Positions 1-5,597 of a stretch of DNA of 8,618 nucleotides are shown here, piece by piece. The number at the start of each line of letters is the position of its first letter. Positions within the stretch are counted from its first letter, which is position 1. The position numbers were made by a program, and so were the translations under genes. Under the pieces are notes generated by a model, which saw nothing but the letters and a program-made list of their open reading frames with translations, ran no database searches and was not told the DNA's origin. The DNA is taken from positions 1 to 8,618 of the forward strand of contig JACRCB010000199.1 of assembly GCA_016219165.1 (NCBI GenBank), given 5' to 3'. The DNA comes from Deltaproteobacteria bacterium. Lineage in GTDB: Bacteria > Desulfobacterota > GWC2-55-46 > DRQE01.

Positions 1-6
1 CCCTTA

Positions 7-137
7 CTTGATAAGGATGAGATTGCTTCGGTCGTTTCACTCCCTCGCAACGACAGGAAAAGGTGTCATTGCGAGGAGCGTTTTTTTTCGTCGTTGCGAG
101 CGACTGAAAGGAGCGAAGCAATCTCGTCTTTATCAAG
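7..137. repeat. Composite palindromic repeat (MITE/REP-like), two long inverted arms
   Basis: The arms 7-54 and 90-137 are inverted copies of each other; by hand 42 of 48 positions match. The core reads attgcttcgg...cctcgcaacgac. Between the arms, 64-80 (tgtcattgcgaggagcg) is a fragment of the same family in the reverse orientation, followed by a run of eight T. Such 'tgcgaggagcgaagcaatc' elements are scattered through many environmental bacterial genomes, usually between genes. No open reading frame of note crosses it. It could form a long hairpin in RNA and act as a terminator or mRNA-stabilising structure for whatever lies upstream of the window; that role is inference. Confidence 0.8.
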
Positions 138-144
138 GGAGGGG

Positions 145-176
145 TTGCTTCGGTCGTTTCACTCCCTCGCAAAGAC
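145..176 (+). repeat. Third arm of the same palindromic repeat family
   Basis: These 32 bases match the left arm at 23-54 with a single difference (cgac against agac), in the same orientation. The element therefore exists here as inverted-plus-direct copies in a row, which suggests repeated insertion or local duplication. It ends about 40 bases before the GTG start of the TPR gene, so it may form part of that gene's leader. Confidence 0.8.
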
Positions 177-215
177 GGAAAATTTAGTTTTTCAGCAGCC
201 TGTTAATAGACCCCG

Positions 216-1016
216 GTGAAGAAAATCATAAAAAAGTCAGCAAAGAAACTTTCCGTGCCGCTCGCGCTCTTCCTCGTATTTTCCGGCCTCGTATCGGGCC
301 TGTATTACCGGAACAAAAAGAGGAATGAACCTCCGCGGCCCATCCCGTATGAAAATATCGCGGAACTCGGAGGCGAGATTGAAAGGCTCGAGGCCGTTGA
401 AAAGGAAAAGGGGATTACGTGGCAGGATGGATACAGGCTCGGCATGGCATATCTCTATACGAGAAGGGACCGGGATGCCGTAAGGACTCTCGCGGAGGTG
501 ATACGGCTCCGCCCCGGTTTCTCTGTCGCTTACGAATCGCTCGGCATGGCTTATTACAGGCTCGGAGATTTTGAGAAGGCAAAGGACGTCTGGGAGAAGT
601 CCCCCGGCGTGGATACGCCGGGAGGGGAGCATATAAGGGAGTTGATAGGGAGGGCGGAAAAAAAGATTGGGTATAAGAAAAGGGCTCTCCAGTTGGAGAA
701 AATAATCGGGGAAGGAAATGCCGCATGGGAGAAGAGGTATGAACTCTCAACCCTCTACATAGGCCTCGGAAGGCTAAAGGATGCCGTAGTGACCCTTGAG
801 GAGGCGGAGAAAGAGAGCCCCAGGAGCCCGGAACTTTACGATACGCTTGCGCAGGTCTATGCAATGGAAGGCGATTTTGAGAAGGCGGTAAAGGCGGAAA
901 GGAAGGCCCTTGCCTTGAAACCCGGGGACGAGGCGATTCGGGGAAGACTCGCCGAGATGGAAAGGCTTAAAGAGGCGTTAAAAAAGGGAGGGTTCCACCG
1001 GCAGGATAAGAAGTGA
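216..1016 (+). CDS. Membrane-anchored tetratricopeptide repeat (TPR) protein
   Basis: A 266-residue protein. Residues 1-12 are rich in lysine, and residues 13-31 form one hydrophobic segment, fitting an N-terminal inner-membrane anchor with the rest outside the cytoplasm (positive-inside rule). No lipobox cysteine is visible, so it is not a lipoprotein. From about residue 70 there are TPR-like helical pairs: about 70-101 (GMAYLYTRRDRDAVRTL), 104-129 (SLGMAYYRLGDFEKA), 172-203 and 205-237 (AQVYAMEGDFEKAVKAERK). A charged tail follows. TPRs are scaffolds for protein contacts, so partner and pathway cannot be named. The start is GTG with no convincing SD; it was chosen because it gives the basic-then-hydrophobic N-terminus. 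The gene stands alone between a repeat cluster and the HU gene. Confidence 0.8.
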   Translation: MKKIIKKSAKKLSVPLALFLVFSGLVSGLYYRNKKRNEPPRPIPYENIAELGGEIERLEAVEKEKGITWQDGYRLGMAYLYTRRDRDAVRTLAEVIRLRPGFSVAYESLGMAYYRLGDFEKAKDVWEKSPGVDTPGGEHIRELIGRAEKKIGYKKRALQLEKIIGEGNAAWEKRYELSTLYIGLGRLKDAVVTLEEAEKESPRSPELYDTLAQVYAMEGDFEKAVKAERKALALKPGDEAIRGRLAEMERLKEALKKGGFHRQDKK

Positions 1017-1028
1017 GGGTGCAAAGCC

Positions 1029-1055
1029 CGGCATCATCCTTTTTCACGGATGCCG
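1029..1055 (+). terminator. Weak stem-loop after the TPR gene
   Basis: CGGCATC (1029-1035) pairs with GATGCCG (1049-1055) across a 13-base loop, 12 bases after the TPR stop codon. There is no T-tract directly after the stem; the nearest T run is at about 1069-1074. It may terminate or protect the TPR transcript, but the call is weak. Confidence 0.3.
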
Positions 1056-1094
1056 CCGTCATGTATATTTTTTGCGGGTTTTAGCATTTTTCTC

Positions 1095-1123
1095 TTGCAA
1101 CTTCCCATAAAACGTTGTATAGA
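1095..1123 (+). promoter_or_regulatory. Sigma70-type promoter of the HU gene
   Basis: TTGCAA at 1095-1100 and TATAGA at 1118-1123 are separated by exactly 17 bases, close to the consensus -35/-10 arrangement. Transcription would begin near 1130, giving a short leader of roughly 25 bases that carries the AGGAGG ribosome-binding site. Seen directly in the sequence; activity is inferred. Confidence 0.6.
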
Positions 1124-1155
1124 ATTAATGTCAAAAATTCTTAGGAGGTCAAAGT

Positions 1156-1437
1156 ATGTCAAAAGCCATGACAAAGGGTCAGGTCGTTGGACACCTCGCG
1201 GAGAAAGCAGGCGTGACAAAGAAGGTTATCGCAGGCATTCTCGACGAGTTTACTCTCCTTGCCTATAAACAGGCAAAGAATTCCTTCACCCTTCCCGGGT
1301 TAGGGAAACTCGTGCTGGTTAAGAGAAAGGCGCGTGTGGGAAGGAATCCCCAGACAGGAGAGCCGATCAATATTCCGGCAAAAAGGGTGGTAAAGTTCAG
1401 AGTCGCCAAGGCATGCAAGGACGCCGTTCTGGCGTAG
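1156..1437 (+). CDS. HU/IHF-family DNA-binding protein
   Basis: A 93-residue protein, close to the family's usual 90-odd residues. HU-type dimers bind and bend DNA and compact the nucleoid. Residues 6-41 match the N-terminal dimerising helices (TKGQVVGHLAEKAG). Residues 45-60 are the beta strands, and 62-75 carry the family signature GRNPQTGEPINIPA, in which Pro65 is the residue that wedges between base pairs. 'PGLGKL' stands where GFG(T/S)F is usual. The C-terminal helix ends KACKDAVLA. The start is fixed by AGGAGG at 1143-1148, seven bases before the ATG. The gene has its own promoter and no partner. HU cannot be told from an IHF-like or other histone-like paralogue by eye, so no symbol is given. 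Confidence 0.95.
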   Translation: MSKAMTKGQVVGHLAEKAGVTKKVIAGILDEFTLLAYKQAKNSFTLPGLGKLVLVKRKARVGRNPQTGEPINIPAKRVVKFRVAKACKDAVLA

Positions 1438-1459
1438 GTTTTAAGGCGGCAAAGCAGCC

Positions 1460-1491
1460 GGGAGACGGGAGACCCCGTAAGCGATTCTCCC
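1460..1491 (+). other. Nested stem-loop in the HU 3' region
   Basis: An outer pairing GGGAG (near 1460-1464) with CTCCC (near 1487-1491) encloses an inner pairing ACGGG with CCCGT around the loop aga(c). It lies within 25-55 bases of the HU stop and has no T-tract, so it is more likely an mRNA 3'-end structure than a terminator. It was read by hand and the exact fold is uncertain. Confidence 0.3.
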
Positions 1492-1626
1492 TGAAATACT
1501 CAAAGTGGCGGCAGGTGTGTTCAAAGTACCGCGCCCCTTGTATGGTTTTTTGTCGCCTTGGCGCGTGGCGGCCTTTGCAGGGGCCAATCTTAAGCCTTCG
1601 CATGGGGTTGGCCTTGTGTGCTGTTA

Positions 1627-1646
1627 TGGTATACTATTGGTATACT
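1627..1646 (+). promoter_or_regulatory. Twin TGGTATACT motif (possible extended -10 or operator)
   Basis: TGGTATACT occurs at 1627-1635 and again at 1638-1646, a direct repeat with an 11-base period. Each copy looks like an extended -10 box (TGnTATAnT). TTGGCC at 1608-1613 lies 16 bases before the first TATACT and could act as a -35. A start would fall just ahead of the terminator at 1652-1686, giving only a very short transcript. The pair could instead be two half-sites for a DNA-binding protein. No role is demonstrated. Confidence 0.3.
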
Positions 1647-1651
1647 GTGCT

Positions 1652-1686
1652 ATCATAAAGCCCCGCACAGAGCGGGGTTTTATGAT
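1652..1686. terminator. Strong Rho-independent terminator
   Basis: The arms 1652-1666 and 1672-1686 pair over 15 positions (one G-T pair in the + strand RNA) around the loop ACAGA. A GCCCCGC/GCGGGG core is flanked by an A-rich left and T-rich right side, with more T after the stem. The A/T flanks make it workable in either direction. On the + strand it would end HU transcription about 215 bases after the stop codon. Confidence 0.85.
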
Positions 1687-1942
1687 TTTGGCCGTGTTGC
1701 GTTTGTATTGGCAACGGGTGATTTTTGTCTTTAAAAAATCCCGGGTGCGGGGTTAAGACGAGATTGCTTCCTCGGCCTTTGGCCTTCCTCGCAAGGGCTC
1801 AAAGATGGGGGTGTGAGCCCGCGTCGCCGCGAGGCGTGCGAGCCGGGTCGCGTGGGCGCGACAGTCTTTACTTTAAAAATGGGATTGCCGCGCCGTACGA
1901 TACGGCTTGACCCCCAAGCGAGTTGTATGGTAGTTTTTTAAA
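1687..1942. other. Gene-free stretch rich in hairpins before the epimerase
   Basis: No credible gene is present; the open frames that cross it run through the terminator and repeat, and no family is recognisable. After the repeat copy there are three small inverted repeats: GGGCTCA/TGAGCCC (1795-1801 and 1814-1820), GTCGCG/CGCGAC around TGGG (1847-1862), and GCCGTA/TACGGC around CGA (1892-1906). The last ends directly against TTGACC (1907-1912), a possible -35 box, but no good -10 follows at the right spacing. A promoter for the epimerase gene is therefore not clear. Confidence 0.5.
1756..1795 (+). repeat. Further copy of the palindromic repeat family
   Basis: agacgagattgcttc (1756-1770) followed by ttcctcgcaag (1785-1795) gives the same ends as the elements at 7-180, here with a different centre (ctcggcctttggcc). 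It is a diverged copy in the forward orientation. This makes the family dispersed within the window, not only a local tandem cluster. Confidence 0.65.
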
Positions 1943-2908
1943 ATGAATGTCCTCATAACCGGCGGAGCAGGTTTCATCGGGTCGCACCTTGCGGGAAAAC
2001 TCCTCGAGCGCGGGGAGAGGGTTATCGCGGTCGACGACTTCAATAGTTTCTACGACCCCAAACTTAAATTAGAAAACATAAGCGGGTTCGAGGCGAATCC
2101 CGGCTTTACCCTGTGCAGGGCCGATATAAGGGACGCAAGGGCGATTGCACGGGTTGTAGAAGAGCACCCCCCCCACGTCGTATGCCACATGGCCGCCAGG
2201 GCCGGCGTCAGACCCTCCATAGAAGACCCTTTACTCTATGAAGAGACGAACCTGAAGGGCACGCTCAATATACTGGAGGCCGTAAAGGGGCTGAACCTCG
2301 AAAACTTCGTCTTTGCCTCTTCTTCCTCGGTTTACGGCGCTGCGAGCAAAGTCCCTTTTTCGGAAGACGACCCTGTAAATTCCCCGATATCCCCGTATGC
2401 CGCGACAAAAAGGGCGGGAGAGCTGCTTCTCTTTACATATTCGCACCTTTACAAAATCCCGGTTACCTGTCTCAGATTTTTTACCGTATACGGAGAACGC
2501 GGAAGACCCGACATGGCGGTCGCGCGCTTCACGAAACTCATCTGTGAAGGCGGTGAAGTGCCGGTTTACGGGGACGGGAGCGCAAGGCGGGACTTTACAT
2601 ATATCGGCGATATACTGAAGGGGCTTATTCAATCCCTGTACACGCCTTTCCCCTATGAGATAATAAACCTCGGGGGGGCGCATACGGCCGAGGTGAAAGA
2701 ACTTGTATCCATCGTAGAAAAAAACCTTGGAAAAAGGGCGAGGCTTAAGTATCTTCCTCCCGCGCAGGGCGATGTCCCTGTCACGTATGCCGATGTGAGC
2801 AAGGCAAAGAGGCTTCTTGGCTATTCGCCGGAGGTAACGCTCGATGAGGGGGTGGGCCGCTATGTGAGATGGTTCCTCGACAGGGTAAAAAAGGCGGATA
2901 CCGTATGA
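1943..2908 (+). CDS. NAD-dependent nucleotide-sugar epimerase (UDP-glucuronate/UDP-glucose 4-epimerase-like)
   Basis: A 321-residue short-chain dehydrogenase of the extended type, full length for the family. The NAD-binding Rossmann motif GGAGFIGSHL is at residues 7-16, with an acidic pair Asp31-Asp32 at the end of beta-2. The active site shows serines at 126-129 (SSSSVYG), Tyr152 and Lys156 (YAATK). LRFFTVYGERGRPDMA (177-192) and RRDFTYIGDI (215-224) match 4-epimerases best, and FNSFYDPKLK (33-42) resembles UDP-glucuronate 4-epimerases of surface-polysaccharide loci. The substrate is not certain; a UDP-glucose or GDP/dTDP-sugar relative is possible. It would act in the cytoplasm, supplying activated sugar for LPS or capsule. 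The ATG is followed at once by the Rossmann strand, so the start is firm, yet no SD precedes it (only T/A-rich sequence), suggesting a leaderless or weakly led message. Confidence 0.9.
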   Translation: MNVLITGGAGFIGSHLAGKLLERGERVIAVDDFNSFYDPKLKLENISGFEANPGFTLCRADIRDARAIARVVEEHPPHVVCHMAARAGVRPSIEDPLLYEETNLKGTLNILEAVKGLNLENFVFASSSSVYGAASKVPFSEDDPVNSPISPYAATKRAGELLLFTYSHLYKIPVTCLRFFTVYGERGRPDMAVARFTKLICEGGEVPVYGDGSARRDFTYIGDILKGLIQSLYTPFPYEIINLGGAHTAEVKELVSIVEKNLGKRARLKYLPPAQGDVPVTYADVSKAKRLLGYSPEVTLDEGVGRYVRWFLDRVKKADTV

Positions 2909-2914
2909 ATGGGG

Positions 2915-2993
2915 TGCCCGCCCAGCACCACTTTCCGGCGCGAATGCCGGTTTTTCAGAAGAGTCAATAACGGGAAGTGATGCTGGGCGGGCA
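2915..2993. repeat. 79-bp nested palindrome with inner terminator-like hairpin
   Basis: Arms of 23 bases (2915-2937 and 2971-2993) pair with one mismatch and one G-T pair; the outer 13 bases, TGCCCGCCCAGCA against TGCTGGGCGGGCA, are perfect. Inside, CCGGC (2935-2939) and GCCGG (2946-2950) form a second hairpin followed by five T (2951-2955), a Rho-independent terminator layout. The inner hairpin shares bases 2935-2937 with the outer arm, so the two folds compete. It starts 7 bases after the epimerase stop codon. It could be a terminator, a small mobile palindromic element, or both. Confidence 0.75.
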
Positions 2994-3019
2994 AATATGA
3001 AAGACATAACCTTGCCATC

Positions 3020-3051
3020 AAAATTCTCCGCCATAAATGGCGGAGAATTTT
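3020..3051. terminator. Perfect bidirectional terminator hairpin
   Basis: AAAATTCTCCGCCA (3020-3033) pairs perfectly over 14 bases with TGGCGGAGAATTTT (3038-3051) around the loop TAAA. The A-run and T-run flanks make a Rho-independent terminator in both directions. It lies 112 bases after the epimerase stop, behind the larger palindrome, and separates that gene from the YhaM-like gene. Confidence 0.85.
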
Positions 3052-3086
3052 AAATATCACGCCTGAAGCGCGGGACCGGAGGGTAT

Positions 3087-4109
3087 TTGAAAAGGCAATC
3101 TGTAAAAGAGATAAAGGAGGGGCTTAAGGTGGATAGCACCCTTCTCGTGGCGAGAAAAGAGACGGGCGTCAGTAAATCCGGGAAATCCTATCTCGCGTTA
3201 AAACTTATGGATTCAACCGGAGAACTTGAGGCACGGGTCTGGGACAATGCGCAATCTCTCGCCGAGGGTTTTACCAAGGATGATGTTTGTTCCGTAAAGG
3301 GGGTTGCGATTTCTTACCAGGGCAAGATACAGATAAACATAACCGATATAAAGAGGGTGGCGGAAGGCCAGTTCGAGGCCCGGGATTACCTGCCTTCCTC
3401 GAAAAAAGACCCGCTTGAGATGATGGCGGAACTCGACAGTGTGGTATCGGATATGAGGGATGTCCACTTGAGGGGGCTTCTAAGCGCAATATTCGCCGAT
3501 AGGAAGGCACGGGAACTTTTTATGCTCGCGCCCGCGGCAAAGACCATGCACCACCCCTATCTCGGCGGGCTCCTCGAACATACCCTTTCCATGTGCAAAC
3601 TCGGCAACCTCGTCTCTCAACATTATGGCACGGTAAACCGCGACCTCCTCATGGCCGGATGCATCCTCCATGACATCGGGAAGATATATGAACTTTCGTA
3701 TTCGAAGAGTTTCGACTATACCGACGAGGGAAGGCTTTTAGGGCACATAACCATGGGGGTCGGCCTTGTAGATTCGAGGATAAAGGAGACGGCGGGATTC
3801 CCGCCCAACCTTGCCATGCTTTTAAAGCACATGATATTAAGCCACCACGGGCACCTCGAATTCGGCTCCCCAAAAAGGCCGAAAACCATCGAGGCCCTCC
3901 TCCTTTACTACTTGGACGACCTCGACGCAAAGGTTAATTCCATAGAATCCCTTAAAGAGAAGAGCGAGGGCGCCGGGAACTGGACGGATTACCAGAGGCT
4001 CTTCGAGAGGTATATATATAAAGGGGGTTATAGGACCGATGAGAAAGGGGGAGATGTAAGGGACAATGATGCCGGCAAGGACCTCTCCCCTACACTCTTC
4101 AAATCCTGA
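3087..4109 (+). CDS. YhaM-like 3'-5' exoribonuclease (OB-fold plus HD domain)
   Basis: A 340-residue protein, slightly longer than Bacillus YhaM (about 314). Residues 5-95 form an OB-fold nucleic-acid-binding domain (GLKVDSTLLV, YLALKLMDSTGELEARVWD). Residues 155-290 form an HD metal-dependent hydrolase domain: His165 in GLLEHT, His195-Asp196 in CILHDIGK, His220, His253-His254, and LLLYYLDDLDAKV (271-283). Family members remove nucleotides from the 3' end of RNA or single-stranded DNA in the cytoplasm. The start is uncertain. TTG at 3087 has GGAGGG only three bases ahead, but retains the family's N-terminal 'V.EIKEGLKVDS' pattern. GTG at 3129 has the better-placed AAGGAGGGG (3114-3122) but would remove 14 conserved residues. 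I prefer TTG. The C-terminal tail after about 320 is variable and charged. Confidence 0.85.
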   Translation: MKRQSVKEIKEGLKVDSTLLVARKETGVSKSGKSYLALKLMDSTGELEARVWDNAQSLAEGFTKDDVCSVKGVAISYQGKIQINITDIKRVAEGQFEARDYLPSSKKDPLEMMAELDSVVSDMRDVHLRGLLSAIFADRKARELFMLAPAAKTMHHPYLGGLLEHTLSMCKLGNLVSQHYGTVNRDLLMAGCILHDIGKIYELSYSKSFDYTDEGRLLGHITMGVGLVDSRIKETAGFPPNLAMLLKHMILSHHGHLEFGSPKRPKTIEALLLYYLDDLDAKVNSIESLKEKSEGAGNWTDYQRLFERYIYKGGYRTDEKGGDVRDNDAGKDLSPTLFKS

Positions 4110-4117
4110 GGGATTAT

Positions 4118-4141
4118 CTTTTCCAAAAACTTTTCCGAAAA
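4118..4141 (+). repeat. 12-bp tandem duplication between the YhaM-like and UDG genes
   Basis: CTTTTCCAAAAA (4118-4129) is repeated at once as CTTTTCCGAAAA (4130-4141), differing at one base. It fills most of the 45-base gap between the two coding regions. It contains no SD-like purine run, which leaves the following GTG without a recognisable ribosome-binding site. Confidence 0.6.
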
Positions 4142-4154
4142 ACGCTCCTCCTCC

Positions 4155-4742
4155 GTGAAAGAAAGCGTTAAGATTAAAAAAATCCGTAATAAACTTCTCC
4201 GCGGCTGCAAAAAGGCCTTCATCGGTTCCAAGGTCGTATTCGGCGAGGGCCCCTGTCCGTCGAGGATTATGATAATAGGGGAGGCGCCCGGAAGGGACGA
4301 GACAAGGCTTGAAAGACCCTTTGTCGGGAGGGCAGGGAGGTTCTTTGTGGGCATAATCGAGGATGTTTTAGGCAGGGAGAGGAAAGATGTCTATATATCG
4401 AACGTCGTTAAAATCTGGCCGAGGATTCCCACAAAGAGGGGCAGGACAAGGCCCCCGACGGAGTTTGAAAAAAAGTTCTTCCTTCCCTGTCTCTACGACG
4501 AGATTGCGGCGGTAAACCCGCGGGTGGTCGTTACTGTCGGCAAGACGGCGCTCAGCGCCCTCTTCCCTTCCGGAAAATTTGTCCCGAACAGGTGGGTTAA
4601 GGACAAACGGGGATTTTCTCTGATGCCCGTCTATCACCCCGCATACATACTTCGCAGGCAAAGGGAAATAAAGGAATTGACGCTCGGACTTAGAAGGGCC
4701 CTGTATGAGGTGAGAAAAAGGCTCGAAGGCCGGGGGGGTTGA
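4155..4742 (+). CDS. Uracil-DNA glycosylase family 4-like protein, iron-sulfur cysteines mostly missing
   Basis: A 195-residue protein of family 4/5 size. Family members excise uracil from DNA to begin base-excision repair. Motif 1, GEAPGRDE, is at residues 42-49, PFVGRAG at 55-61, the VYISNVVK strand at 79-86, and motif 2, MPVYHPAYIL with His161, at 157-166. Family-4 enzymes hold a [4Fe-4S] cluster with four cysteines: a CxxC before VVFGEG, one in NVVKCRP, and one before the helix that follows. Here only Cys18 fits (second of the pair); residue 15 is Leu, the NVVK motif reads KIWP, and Cys112 is offset. The GTG start lacks an SD, but no better start exists without losing residues up to Met39. 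The frame is the same as the preceding gene's. A divergent member with altered or no cluster is likely; activity is uncertain. Confidence 0.8.
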   Translation: MKESVKIKKIRNKLLRGCKKAFIGSKVVFGEGPCPSRIMIIGEAPGRDETRLERPFVGRAGRFFVGIIEDVLGRERKDVYISNVVKIWPRIPTKRGRTRPPTEFEKKFFLPCLYDEIAAVNPRVVVTVGKTALSALFPSGKFVPNRWVKDKRGFSLMPVYHPAYILRRQREIKELTLGLRRALYEVRKRLEGRGG

Positions 4743-4772
4743 AGGAAAATCTATGCCCCGCTTTTTTCCCGG

Positions 4773-4821
4773 CCTCCGAGGGGAGGTTCCTTAGGGGGTT
4801 TCCCCCCTTCCACGGGGAAAC
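4773..4821 (+). terminator. Overlapping GC-rich hairpins after the UDG-like gene
   Basis: CCTCC/GGAGG (4773-4777 and 4782-4786), AGGGGG/CCCCCT (4793-4798 and 4803-4808) and GTTTCCCC/GGGGAAAC (4798-4805 and 4814-4821) are all possible, the last two competing for the same bases. No T-tract follows, so this is not a textbook terminator, though it sits where the end of the YhaM-UDG transcript is expected, just before a new promoter. Confidence 0.35.
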
Positions 4822-4842
4822 TCCGATTGAAATCATAAATGC

Positions 4843-4870
4843 TTGCCAAGAATCTTTTTATATATATAAT
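4843..4870 (+). promoter_or_regulatory. Sigma70-type promoter for the DUF2238-like gene and perhaps the nadD operon
   Basis: TTGCCA at 4843-4848 and a perfect TATAAT at 4865-4870 are 16 bases apart, inside an alternating TA run (4860-4869). The start point would be near 4877, leaving about 17 untranslated bases with no SD before the ATG at 4894. This is the best promoter in the window. With no terminator seen after 5562, it may also drive nadD onward. Confidence 0.75.
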
Positions 4871-4893
4871 ACCTGAATAGAACACATAACACC

Positions 4894-5562
4894 ATGGCGG
4901 CTAACGGCTGGAAAACCATAACCGTAGGCACGGCCCTTTCGTGGCTTATGAAGATAATCCTCGCAGGGCTGCTGCCCTACGAGATATACGGGGGTTACTA
5001 CCTCTTTGCGCTCGCAGCGTGCCTTTCCATCGTCGTTTCTCTCATCCCCGCGATGGTTGAGAGGAACTACCGGATACACCTTCCGCTGGAACTCGATTTC
5101 CTGATTACAAGCGCTATCTTCCTCAACACCTTCATGGGCGAGTGGCTTAAGTTTTACGAGAAGGTCTGGCTCTTTGACAAGGTCTTGCATTTCTACGGGA
5201 CCGCCGTGACCGCAATACTCGCGTTCATGGTCGTTTATTCGCTCCATTATGCCCGCAAACTCCGCCTCACCCTTCCGTTCATATGGGTGTTTACGGTTGT
5301 ATTCGCCATGGCCATGGGCGGGATGTGGGAAATCTTCGAGTTCTGGGTGGACAACCTCGTTGGAACGCATATGCAGAATGGGCTCAATGATACGATGTGG
5401 GATATGATATACGACCTCGCGGGAGGCGTGATAATAGCCGTTTGGGGGGTAATATATGTGAGGTATTCCCACCCGGATGCGAGAAGAAGGCTCGCAAGAC
5501 CCCTTGGCGAGGTCTTCGGAAGGGGAAGAGAGGTTGATAAGGGCAACGTGCCGGATATATGA
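4894..5562 (+). CDS. DUF2238/YjdF-like integral membrane protein
   Basis: A 222-residue protein with about five hydrophobic segments: roughly 12-30, 35-54, 67-82, 101-118 and 127-145, plus a last one at 175-190. The conserved pattern is that of the DUF2238 (YjdF) family: FDKVLHF (94-100), GGMWEIFEFWVDNLVG (142-157) and GLNDTMWDMIYDLAGG (163-178). Acidic and histidine residues (Asp96, His99, Glu146, Glu149, Asp153, Asp166, Asp170, Asp174) lie in or next to membrane segments, as in possible metal-binding or catalytic membrane proteins, but the family has no established function that I know. The start follows a strong promoter by about 17 bases and lacks an SD. The stop TGA overlaps an ATG (ATGA at 5559-5562) in the first unit of the 14-bp repeat. 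The C-terminal 30 residues are basic and probably cytoplasmic. Confidence 0.8.
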   Translation: MAANGWKTITVGTALSWLMKIILAGLLPYEIYGGYYLFALAACLSIVVSLIPAMVERNYRIHLPLELDFLITSAIFLNTFMGEWLKFYEKVWLFDKVLHFYGTAVTAILAFMVVYSLHYARKLRLTLPFIWVFTVVFAMAMGGMWEIFEFWVDNLVGTHMQNGLNDTMWDMIYDLAGGVIIAVWGVIYVRYSHPDARRRLARPLGEVFGRGREVDKGNVPDI

Positions 5563-5597
5563 ACGTCGTTATATGAACATCGGTATATGAACATCAG
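5556..5597 (+). repeat. Three tandem 14-bp units forming an ATGA stop/start ladder
   Basis: The units are TATATGAACGTCGT (5556-5569), TATATGAACATCGG (5570-5583) and TATATGAACATCAG (5584-5597). Unit 1 holds the DUF2238 stop codon overlapping an ATG. From that ATG the reading is M-N-V-V-I-stop, whose TGA overlaps the ATG of unit 2. Unit 2 reads M-N-I-G-I-stop, overlapping the ATG of unit 3. Unit 3 opens a 31-codon frame (5587-5682) whose stop lies 14 bases before the nadD ATG. No SD-like sequence is associated. It may be simple slippage, or a device coupling translation of the two genes. Confidence 0.85.

Noticed and set aside
1..180. CRISPR array, considered because of the repeated segments
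   Set aside because: The copies are in both orientations, lack uniform spacers and differ in length; this is a palindromic intergenic repeat.
1438..1530. Possible c-di-GMP (GEMM) riboswitch, suggested by 'ggcaaagcagccggg'
   Set aside because: The second conserved half and the tetraloop-receptor pattern are not found, and the site follows rather than precedes a gene by any sensible distance.
1505..1910. Open frames of 83 and 61 codons after the HU gene
   Set aside because: They run through a strong terminator, a twin promoter-like motif and a repeat copy, show no recognisable family, and lack ribosome-binding sites.
2231..3034. Long minus-strand open frame of 267 codons opposite the epimerase
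   Set aside because: The plus-strand gene has every catalytic motif; the reverse frame shows no family and reflects codon bias. It also crosses the palindrome and the terminator.
4858..5472. Minus-strand open frame of 204 codons opposite the DUF2238-like gene
   Set aside because: The plus strand has conserved membrane-protein motifs and a strong promoter; the reverse product is rich in His, Pro and charged residues without a recognisable domain.
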